NCBI GenBank assembly: GCA_902783235.1
Contig: CACZQG010000313.1
Span: 1 to 6,862 of the forward strand
Origin: an uncultured Ruminococcus sp.
GTDB taxonomy: Bacteria > Bacillota > Clostridia > Oscillospirales > Ruminococcaceae
DNA length: 6,862 bases
Direction: 5' to 3'
This document shows positions 1 through 6,000 of the stretch, piece after piece. The number at the start of each line of letters is the position of its first letter. The first letter of the stretch is position 1. The translations under genes were made by a program, and so were the position numbers. Under the pieces are notes generated by a model, which saw only the letters and a program-made list of their open reading frames with translations, ran no database searches and was not told the origin of the DNA.

Positions 1-358
1 TATTAACAACTTCTTCGTTGAGACCCAGGTTCAGGATTGTATCCATCATACCGGGCATTGAAGCACGAGCACCCGAACGAACGGAAACGAGGAGAGGATT
101 CTGCTTGTCACCGAACTTCTTGCCTGTGATCTCTTCCATCTTGCCGATGTATTCGTTGATCTCAGTCATGATCTCGTCGGAAATGCCGTTGTCCTCATAA
201 TATTTTGTACAAGCCTCTGTTGTGATCGTGAAGCCCTGAGGTACTCTTTCAGCACCGAAGATAGATGTCATTTCAGCAAGGTTTGCACCCTTACCGCCGA
301 GAAGTTCTCTCATTGTTGCATTACCCTCTGAGAAAAGGTAACAGTATTTTGTAGCCAT
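1..358 (-). CDS. ppdK: Pyruvate, phosphate dikinase, N-terminal 119 residues (partial, runs off left edge)
   Basis: PPDK reversibly converts pyruvate, ATP and phosphate to PEP, AMP and pyrophosphate in the cytoplasm. In anaerobes it often works glycolytically, using PPi to make ATP. Translating the minus strand from the ATG at 358 gives 119 codons with no stop. It begins [20 protein letters not shown], followed by [10 protein letters not shown] (residues 21-30), [12 protein letters not shown] (39-50) and [20 protein letters not shown] (91-110). From memory these match the N-terminal nucleotide-binding domain of Clostridium symbiosum PPDK closely. K23 and R94 correspond to its ATP-site Lys22 and Arg92. 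The whole protein is usually about 875 residues, so most of the gene lies outside, including the phosphohistidine and PEP domains. The start is fixed by GGAGG at 368-372, 9 nt upstream. Isoleucine is ATC seven times, ATT once and never ATA, unlike the neighbouring genes; this suggests high expression. The gene is divergent from glmU. Confidence 0.96.
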   Translation of the reverse strand, partial: MATKYCYLFSEGNATMRELLGGKGANLAEMTSIFGAERVPQGFTITTEACTKYYEDNGISDEIMTEINEYIGKMEEITGKKFGDKQNPLLVSVRSGARASMPGMMDTILNLGLNEEVVN

Positions 359-385
359 TGGATTTTACCTCCGTTTTTAGATCTC

Positions 386-428
386 AGACAGTTGTCCCGG
401 ACATTTGTCCGCAATTCACCAGTCTGGT
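386..428. promoter_or_regulatory. Three short dyads in the ppdK 5' untranslated region, candidate operator
   Basis: Read on the plus strand there are two near-identical 12-bp units, AGACAGTTGTCC (386-397) and GGACATTTGTCC (399-410), separated by one base. Each has the form GACA-n2-TGTC and they repeat with a 13-bp period. Next to them is a perfect dyad, ACCAG-T-CTGGT (418-428), covering the predicted ppdK transcription start. They lie between the ppdK -10 box and its ribosome binding site, where a repressor could act, or where the transcript could fold into small hairpins. I do not recognise the motif as that of a named regulator. The symmetry is seen directly; the regulatory role is inference. 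Confidence 0.4.
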
Positions 429-435
429 TACATTT

Positions 436-464
436 ATTATATCACATAAAAGAAGAAATTTCCA
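436..464 (-). promoter_or_regulatory. Promoter for ppdK (sigma-A type, extended -10)
   Basis: On the minus strand a perfect TATAAT (436-441) is preceded by TGTGA, giving an extended -10. A TGGAAA at 459-464 lies 17 bases upstream and matches four of six -35 positions. Beyond it is an A/T-tract block that could serve as an UP element. Transcription would start near 429, leaving a leader of about 70 nt before the ppdK ATG. This fits a strongly expressed gene. Confidence 0.75.
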
Positions 465-470
465 TAGATT

Positions 471-545
471 TTAAAAAAAAATTTACTGTAATTTTTTTGG
501 CAATATTCACAAAATATAATTTTTTTATAATTTTTTCCCGAAAAC
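471..545. other. A/T-tract block between the divergent promoters
   Basis: This segment is almost wholly A and T. It has homopolymer runs at 473-481 (nine A), 492-498 (seven T), 520-526 (seven T) and 531-536 (six T). It lies immediately upstream of the -35 elements of both ppdK and glmU, so it could act as a UP element or curved DNA for both. TATAAT-like hexamers occur at 515-520 and 526-531 on the plus strand but lack well-spaced -35 partners. No coding potential is seen. Confidence 0.5.
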
Positions 546-547
546 AC

Positions 548-576
548 TTGAAAATTTTTTGAAATACTGGCATAAT
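548..576 (+). promoter_or_regulatory. Promoter for glmU-pth
   Basis: TTGAAA (548-553, five of six -35 matches) is followed by exactly 17 bases and CATAAT (571-576, five of six -10 matches). Transcription should start at about 583, giving a leader of about 147 nt before the glmU start codon. It is the best-spaced plus-strand promoter in the 371-bp divergent region. An alternative -35, TTGGCA at 497-502, has no -10 at proper spacing. Confidence 0.7.
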
Positions 577-582
577 AATAAT

Positions 583-729
583 AGTGCCTATTTTTAATGT
601 GTAATTTGTATCGCCGTTTTAGGGCGATGATATGTAATAAACCACGGGATCAGACAATATGTCATCCCGGCGGCAGAGTCGGCTTTGCCATCCCGATCCG
701 GATAATTCTAAAAGAAGGAGATAATATAT
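583..729 (+). promoter_or_regulatory. Structured 5' leader of glmU (three hairpins), possible cis-regulatory RNA
   Basis: Three stem-loops lie between the predicted start site and the glmU ribosome binding site. The first is ATCGCC/GGCGAT (610-615 with 623-628). The second is CGGGAT/ATCCCG (645-650 with 664-669), extended inward by GAC/GTC (653-655 with 661-663). The third is GGCAGAG/CTTTGCC (672-678 with 683-689) around a four-base TCGG loop. A second ATCCCG at 690-695 could pair with 645-650 instead and would enclose the third hairpin. AGAAGGAG at 713-720 is the ribosome binding site, 9 nt before the ATG. There is no T-run of terminator type, so any control would more likely act on translation or stability. 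I do not recognise a named riboswitch class; glmU leaders are not generally known to carry one. Confidence 0.4.
610..628. repeat. Palindromic unit ATCGCC-n7-GGCGAT, related to the one at 2786-2801
   Basis: The unit reads TGTATCGCCGT, a short variable loop, then GGCGATGA. The same arms with a shorter loop recur after pth. This looks like a small dispersed intergenic palindrome that happens to form the first hairpin of the glmU leader. Confidence 0.45.
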
Positions 730-2109
730 ATGGATAATGCGGTTATACTGGCAGGCGGTCAGGGAAAGAGAATGAAAGCTGATATACCCAAGCCCATGTT
801 CAAGGTGCTGGGTGAGCCTATGCTGGAATGGGTGATAAAGGCGTGTGAAGGCGCACAGCTCAGTGAAATGTGCGTAGTTACAGGATATAAGGCAGAGATC
901 ATAGATGAATATCTCAACGGAAGATACAAAACAGTGCTTCAGAGCGAAAGACTGGGTACCGGTCATGCAGTAATGCAGGCAAAGGAATTCCTGAAGGCGA
1001 ATGCAGAGGGAAATACCCTTGTTCTTTGCGGTGATGCTCCTCTTATCGACAGTGAGACTATACTGAATGCTCTGGAATTGCACAAGAAGGAAAATAATTC
1101 TGTGACTGTTATTACAGCCTGTATAGATCAGCCCGCAGGCTATGGCAGGATCATAAGGAATGACAAGGGTGTTTCCGCCATAGTTGAGGAAAAGGATGCC
1201 ACAAATGAACAGCGACTGATAAGGGAAGTGAATTCCGGAACATACTGGTTCAGGACTGCGGATCTTCTGGAATATCTGGAGGAGCTTACCACTGATAATG
1301 TTCAGGGTGAGTATTATCTGACAGATACGGTGGCTATCGCTTTGGGAAAGGGCAGGAACGTAAACGCATACACCTCCCCGAACCCCGATGTTGTACTGGG
1401 TGCCAATGACAGAAAGGGGCTTCTGGCTCTGAATACGGCAGCAAGAATGATGATAATAGATAAGCACCTGGAAAACGGCGTGGAATTTACCTGCACCGAC
1501 GGTGTGGTCATCGGCAGAGATGTTAAGATAGGTGAGGGTACTGAGATACTCCCCGGAACACATCTTACCGGAAATACGGTTATTGGCAGCGGCTGCTCCA
1601 TAGGCCCCAACTGCATAATCGAGGATTGTGTGATAGAGGATGAGGTAAAGCTGAACTATGTTCAGGCGTTCAAGTCGCAGATAGACAAGGGGGTAAAGAT
1701 AGGTCCCTGGGTACATATCCGTCCCGGCAGTCATATCAAGAGCGGTGTTAAGATCGGTGACTTTGTTGAAATAAAGAATTCCACCATAGGCGAAGGAACA
1801 GCGGTAGCCCATCTTACTTATGTGGGTGACAGTGATGTGGGTAAAAAGGTCAATTTCGGCTGCGGTACTGTTACAGTTAATTATGACGGTATAATAAAGA
1901 GCCGCTGTGTTATCGGTGATAACTGCTTTATCGGCTGCAATACCAATCTTATCGCCCCTGTAAAGCTGGGTAAGGCAGTATATACTGCTGCCGGAACGAC
2001 TATAACCAAGGATGTTCCCGATTATGCTCTGGCAATAGACAGAGGAACTGTACAGATCAAGGAAGGTTATAGCCTGAGAAAATTAAAGAAGAGATTGGAA
2101 AAAGCATAA
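730..2109 (+). CDS. glmU: Bifunctional UDP-GlcNAc pyrophosphorylase / glucosamine-1-phosphate N-acetyltransferase
   Basis: GlmU acetylates glucosamine-1-phosphate with acetyl-CoA, then uses UTP to make UDP-N-acetylglucosamine, the precursor of peptidoglycan and other surface glycans; it is cytoplasmic and usually trimeric. The 459 residues match the family's usual length of about 455. The uridyltransferase domain (about 1-230) has LAGGQGKRM (7-15), K21 in the IPKPMF segment, GDAPL (101-105) with the metal aspartate D102, and GANDR (224-228) with N226. The second domain (about 250-459) is a left-handed beta helix of hexapeptide repeats with RPG (331-333), the catalytic-histidine motif HLTYVGD (361-367), and NYDG (384-387). 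Both active sites look intact. The nucleotide loop reads LAGG...GKR rather than the E. coli LAAG...GTR, which I take as clade variation. The ATG follows AGAAGGAG by 9 nt. The gene ends with a double stop, TAATAA, and pth starts 4 bases after the first stop. Confidence 0.97.
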   Translation: MDNAVILAGGQGKRMKADIPKPMFKVLGEPMLEWVIKACEGAQLSEMCVVTGYKAEIIDEYLNGRYKTVLQSERLGTGHAVMQAKEFLKANAEGNTLVLCGDAPLIDSETILNALELHKKENNSVTVITACIDQPAGYGRIIRNDKGVSAIVEEKDATNEQRLIREVNSGTYWFRTADLLEYLEELTTDNVQGEYYLTDTVAIALGKGRNVNAYTSPNPDVVLGANDRKGLLALNTAARMMIIDKHLENGVEFTCTDGVVIGRDVKIGEGTEILPGTHLTGNTVIGSGCSIGPNCIIEDCVIEDEVKLNYVQAFKSQIDKGVKIGPWVHIRPGSHIKSGVKIGDFVEIKNSTIGEGTAVAHLTYVGDSDVGKKVNFGCGTVTVNYDGIIKSRCVIGDNCFIGCNTNLIAPVKLGKAVYTAAGTTITKDVPDYALAIDRGTVQIKEGYSLRKLKKRLEKA

Positions 2110-2113
2110 TAAA

Positions 2114-2743
2114 ATGAGTATATTTGACAAATTCAAGGAAATAGCAGGCGGCAGAGAGGACGCTGTAAAGGGGCCTGTGGAGTATCTTATAGTTGGACTG
2201 GGCAATCCGGGACTGCAATATGAAAAGACACGCCACAATGCCGGCTTTATGGTTGTTGACACCTTGACGGAGCGTCTGGGAGTCAAGACAGATAAATATA
2301 AATTCCATGCAAAAATAGCAGAAGCGGCTGTTTCGGGGAAAAAATGTATAATAATGAAGCCTGAGACATACATGAACAACAGCGGTGAAGCGGTGGAGGA
2401 AGCCAGGGCTTTTTACAAGCTTTCGGTGGACCGCATTATTATCATCTATGATGATATTTCTCTGGAGCCGGGGCAGATGCGTATAAGACGCAAAGGCAGT
2501 GACGGCGGTCACAATGGAGTAAAGAGCATTATACATTTGACGGGGGAGGATACCTTCCCACGTATCAAAATAGGCGTGGGCAAAAAGCCCCATCCGAAAT
2601 TTGATCTGGCGGACTGGGTACTCAGCCGTTTCAGCGATCAGGATCAGGAAAAGATAGATGCTGTATGTAAAAATGCCTGTGATAGTATAGAGCTTATGGT
2701 GTCTGGAGATATTGATGGTGCCATGAATAAATTCAATTCCTGA
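2114..2743 (+). CDS. pth: Peptidyl-tRNA hydrolase
   Basis: Pth cleaves the ester bond of peptidyl-tRNAs that fall off the ribosome, freeing tRNA for reuse; it is a monomeric cytoplasmic enzyme and essential in many bacteria. Family motifs appear in order: VGLGNPG (27-33) with N31, TRHNAGF (39-45) with the catalytic H41, PETYMNNSG (83-91) with N88, YDDISLEPG (112-120) with D113, and GSDGGHNG (128-135) with N134. These correspond to E. coli Asn10, His20, Asn68, Asp93 and Asn114. The 209 residues include an N-terminal extension of about 22 residues before the usual start. I keep this start because no other ATG lies before the core and the position is 4 bases after the glmU stop. The ribosome binding site is weak: only a GGAAA about 12 nt upstream and an AAGAAGAG further back. 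Translation is therefore probably coupled to glmU. A hairpin covers the stop codon. Confidence 0.96.
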   Translation: MSIFDKFKEIAGGREDAVKGPVEYLIVGLGNPGLQYEKTRHNAGFMVVDTLTERLGVKTDKYKFHAKIAEAAVSGKKCIIMKPETYMNNSGEAVEEARAFYKLSVDRIIIIYDDISLEPGQMRIRRKGSDGGHNGVKSIIHLTGEDTFPRIKIGVGKKPHPKFDLADWVLSRFSDQDQEKIDAVCKNACDSIELMVSGDIDGAMNKFNS

Positions 2744-2762
2744 TGCTTTATGCATCAGGGAT
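2736..2762 (+). other. Hairpin spanning the pth stop codon
   Basis: CCTGATGC (2739-2746) pairs perfectly with GCATCAGG (2752-2759) across a five-base loop. The stem can extend by a G-U and two A-U pairs to 2736 and 2762. The TGA stop at 2741-2743 lies inside the 5' arm. No T-run follows, so it is not a Rho-independent terminator; a role in protecting the mRNA 3' end is possible. Confidence 0.45.
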
Positions 2763-2769
2763 CATATCT

Positions 2770-2801
2770 GATCCGGGATCAATGTATCGCCGTCCGGCGA
2801 T
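2770..2801. repeat. Two adjacent palindromes after pth
   Basis: GATCC-G-GGATC (2770-2780) is a perfect dyad and can alternatively pair with GGATC at 2759-2763. It is followed by ATCGCCG-TC-CGGCGAT (2786-2801), a 7-bp stem with only two loop bases. The second unit shares TGTATCGCCGT and GGCGATGA with the first hairpin of the glmU leader. An 8-base direct repeat, ACGATTAG/ACGATTAT, follows at 2803-2818. No gene is present here. Confidence 0.5.
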
Positions 2802-2831
2802 GACGATTAGACGATTATGATATTTAAAATC

Positions 2832-2879
2832 ACAAACACAATGCAAGCAATCCACTGCGGGTTGCTGTTTTGTGCTTGT
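2832..2879 (+). other. Long imperfect hairpin just before the glmU-pth terminator
   Basis: The top stem is AGCAATCC/GGGTTGCT (2846-2853 with 2859-2866), 8 bp including one G-U, with a five-base loop. Below an internal loop, CACAA (2837-2841) pairs with TTGTG (2870-2874). After one mismatch, ACAA (2832-2835) pairs with TTGT (2876-2879). In total 17 pairs form within 48 nt. It lies 4 nt upstream of a Rho-independent terminator. The arrangement fits a structured 3' untranslated region or a small RNA processed from the operon end. No convincing promoter of its own is seen. Confidence 0.45.
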
Positions 2880-2883
2880 ACTA

Positions 2884-2916
2884 AAAAATCACGACCGTTT
2901 TATGGTCGGGATTTTT
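2884..2916 (+). terminator. Rho-independent terminator of the glmU-pth operon
   Basis: AAAAATC and CGACC (2884-2890, 2892-2896) pair with GGTCG and GATTTTT (2904-2908, 2910-2916). There is one A-G mismatch and a seven-base loop. The stem ends in five T residues. It lies about 140 nt after the pth stop and 170 nt before mfd. The A-rich 5' arm would also give a T-run on the opposite strand, but no minus-strand gene ends here. Confidence 0.75.
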
Positions 2917-2965
2917 GGCGAACGCATTTATTATATCTAAGCCGAAATAATAATTTCTGCCATCG

Positions 2966-3056
2966 CTTTCAGCTGCTCTTCGTGCTTATAGCTGCCTTAC
3001 GCATCACAGTACGAGCGAAATTAAAAGTTTTTGGCTAAGCCTTTTTTCAAAAAGGC
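2966..3056 (+). repeat. Dispersed intergenic repeat, copy A (upstream of mfd)
   Basis: This 91-bp stretch is matched, in inverted orientation, by 6572-6659. The left block (2966-2995) begins with the perfectly shared 17-mer CTTTCAGCTGCTCTTCG and matches at 27 of 30 positions. A 14-base middle is of equal length in both copies but not conserved. The right block (3010-3033) contains TACGAGCGAAA and TAAAAGTTTTTG and matches at 23 of 24. The end facing mfd is a hairpin, GCCTTTTT-TC-AAAAAGGC (3039-3056). It has no coding potential; it looks like a MITE-like or REP-like element. An overlapping 73-codon open frame (2817-3038) has no ribosome binding site and is not called. Confidence 0.7.
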
Positions 3057-3077
3057 GTAAAAAGAAGGCGTAAAAAG
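3052..3077. repeat. Perfect 13-bp tandem duplication carrying the mfd ribosome binding site
   Basis: AAGGCGTAAAAAG occurs twice head to tail, at 3052-3064 and 3065-3077. The first copy overlaps the 3' arm of the hairpin that ends repeat copy A. The second runs into the AAAGGAG Shine-Dalgarno sequence (3074-3080), 5 nt before the mfd ATG. It could be slippage or a trace of element insertion. Confidence 0.75.
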
Positions 3078-3085
3078 GAGATAAA

Positions 3086-6000
3086 ATGAGATTTTTTTCA
3101 GATACGTTCAGGGAGCTGGACAGCTTCAAGGATATAAAGAACAGCATAGACAGCAATATCTCGCCTGTGTGTGCGGTGGGACTGGCATCTGTGCATAAGG
3201 CGCAGCTTATATATTCTCTTTATGAGGATACTCCCTTTCTTGTTATAGCTGAAAGTGAAGCGGCAGCCAAAAAGCTATGTGACGACCTTACTCAGATGGC
3301 AGGAGACAGTGACTTTGCCTGTTTTTTTCCATCCCGTGATCTGGCTCTTACACGAATAGAAGGCTATTCAAGGGAATATGAGCACAAGCAGATAGAAGCC
3401 CTTTCAAAGCTTGTAAAGGGAAGCTGTAAAATAATTTGCTCGGGTATCGAAGGCGTCATGCAGCCTGTTATTCCCAGAGAAGCACTTATAAAAAATACTC
3501 TGACCATAAAAAAGGGCGGCGAATTGGACACCACTGCTTTGAAAAAACAGCTGGTGGAAATGGGGTATGTGAGTGCGGATAAGGTGGAGGGCAGCTCTCA
3601 GTTTTCGGCAAGAGGTGCTATTATTGATATTTTTCCGGTACAGTCATCTGAGCCTGTGCGAATAGAGCTGTGGGGGGATGAGGTGGACAGTATCTCTCTT
3701 TTTGATGTCCGTTCCCAAAGGCGAAATGACCAGATAGAGGAAATAGAGATAGCACCCGCTATACAGACTATCACTGACAGAGCAGCCCTGGCAGACAAGA
3801 TAGAAGCCCTGGGTAAGCGTATACGCTCCAAAAAGGCCGAGCTGGTAAGAGAAAACTTCCGCCGTGACTGCGAGCTTTTGCGTGAAGGTGCAGAGCTTAC
3901 CTGCATAGACAAATATATCCCACTTATATATGATGAAAAGCCGTCGGTATTTGACTATTTCGGTGATTTTGTTGTGTTTTCGGAGTATGTCACCGCAGCG
4001 GAGCATATGCGCTCTACTCTTTCCCAGTACAGTGAGGACTGTAAGCTGCTTGTTGAATCGGGAGAATTGTGCCGTGGGCTGGAGGGACACTATTTTGACA
4101 AGGATGAGGTATTTGACCGTGCTCCCGAAAAGCGGTTGTTCCTCAGCAATTTCCTGCAGGGGCTTGACAGGATAGGCTACAAGAAGATAATCAACTTTGA
4201 GGTGCTGCACAATGCTCCCTGGGGGGGCGAAATGCGCCAGCTGAATGAGGATCTGAAGCGGTATTGTGAGGAGGGCTACAGAACCATCCTTATAGCAGGA
4301 AGCGAAAAGACCCTTCCTATAATCCAACAGGATCTTATAAACGAAGGTATACGCTGCGCTATATGCAGCAGTGACACAGTATGTGAAAGGGGAAGTGTTC
4401 TGCTTACTACCGGTTCTTTGTCCGGAGGAATGGAGTATCCCGAGAATAAAACAGCAGTTATAACTCAGGCGAAGGCAACAAATACAGGAAAGAGAAAGCG
4501 CCGCTACAAAAAGGGCGGAGAGATAAAGGCTCTTACAGATATAGCCCCGGGAGATCTGGTGGTACACTCCATGCATGGTATAGGCAGATTTGCAGGTATC
4601 AGAAAGCTGGAGCTGGAAGGGGTCACTAAGGATTATATCACCATACAGTACGCAGGAAAGGATACACTCTATGTACCTGTAACACAGCTTGACATGGTGT
4701 CACGATATATAGGTCCCGGTGACGAAAGCGGAGTGAAGCTTCACAAGCTTTCCTCCTCCGAATGGCAGAAAACAAGAAACAATGTAAAAAAGGCAGTAAA
4801 GGATATGGCTCAGGAGCTTATTGCCCTGTATGCCAAACGAGAGAAAAGCAAGGGCTTTGCTTTTTATCCTGATGACGAGATACAACGGGACTTTGAAGCC
4901 AGATTCCCCTATGTGGAAACAGACGATCAGCTGCGTTCTGTCAGTGAGATCAAGGAGGATATGGAAAGAGTGCGTCCTATGGACAGACTTCTCTGCGGAG
5001 ATGTGGGCTTTGGCAAAACGGAGGTCGCACTGCGTGCGGCTATGAAATGTGTGGAGAGCAGCAAGCAGTGTGCCATACTTGTACCTACCACCGTGCTTGC
5101 CATGCAGCATTATCAGACTGCAATAAGGCGCTTTGAGCATTTCCCGGTAAATGTGGAGCTGCTTTCACGCTTCCGAACACCCAAGCAGCAAAAGGAGATA
5201 ATCGAAAAGCTGAGAAAGGGTCTGATAGATATTGTTATAGGCACTCACAGGCTGGTATCCGGCGATATAAAGTTCAAGGATCTGGGGCTTGCCATAGTGG
5301 ATGAGGAACAGCGTTTCGGTGTGGGTCACAAGGAAAAATTCAAGAAAAATTTCCCCGGAGTGGATATGCTGACCCTGTCTGCTACACCCATCCCCCGTAC
5401 CCTGAACATGGCAATGAGTGGGATACGGGATATGTCAGTCATAGACGAACCGCCAAAGGACAGATATCCGGTGCAATCCTATGTGGTGGAGTATGACATG
5501 GGAGTTGTTATAAGAGCTATCAGCCGTGAATTGAAGCGTGGAGGGCAGGTATATTATATACACAACCGTGTGGATGACATACTCTCCTGTGCAGCTAAGA
5601 TACATGAGCTGCTGCCGGATGCCAGGATAGCCTGCGCCCACGGAAAAATGAGTGAGGAGGATCTGTCTGACATATGGAACAGCCTTCTGGAGCATGAGGT
5701 GGATATACTTGTCTGCACTACTATTATAGAAACAGGTGTGGATGTGCCCAATGTCAATACTCTGATAATAGAGGATGCGGACAGGTTTGGTCTGTCACAA
5801 TTGTATCAGCTTCGTGGAAGAGTCGGACGATCCAACAAGAGAGCCTATGCTTATTTTACCTTTAAGCGTGAAAAGGTACTAACTGAAGAGGCGAGCAAGA
5901 GACTGAGTGCCATGAGAGAGTTTACCCAGTTTGGCAGCGGCTTCAGGATCGCCATGCGTGACCTGGAGATACGGGGAGCAGGCAGCATACTTGGGGGAAA

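Noticed and set aside
18..200. 60-codon plus-strand open frame inside ppdK
   Set aside because: It is antisense to an unambiguous PPDK N-terminus.
619..1812. 397-codon minus-strand open frame antisense to glmU
   Set aside because: It lies almost wholly over glmU, which has clear family motifs over its full length. The translation is low-complexity, rich in Tyr, Leu, Ile and Cys, has no recognisable domain, and follows from the codon bias of the real gene.
2832..2916. A tRNA, T-box or known riboswitch in the pth-mfd gap
   Set aside because: No cloverleaf, no T-box antiterminator sequence and no conserved riboswitch core could be found; only a hairpin and a terminator are visible.
2929..2934. 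TATTAT as a -10 box for mfd
   Set aside because: The hexamer 17 bases upstream is TCGGGA inside the terminator and matches the -35 consensus poorly. Nothing better was found, so no mfd promoter is called.
2817..3038. 73-codon plus-strand open frame between pth and mfd
   Set aside because: No Shine-Dalgarno sequence. It runs through a long hairpin, a terminator and repeat copy A, so its length is accidental.
3039..3056. T-rich hairpin before mfd as a Rho-independent terminator
   Set aside because: The T-run is inside the stem rather than after it, and GCGT follows. It is better explained as the terminal hairpin of the repeat.
3644..4576. 310-codon minus-strand open frame antisense to mfd
   Set aside because: It overlaps the UvrB-like part of mfd, lacks a ribosome binding site and recognisable motifs, and has shadow-frame composition.
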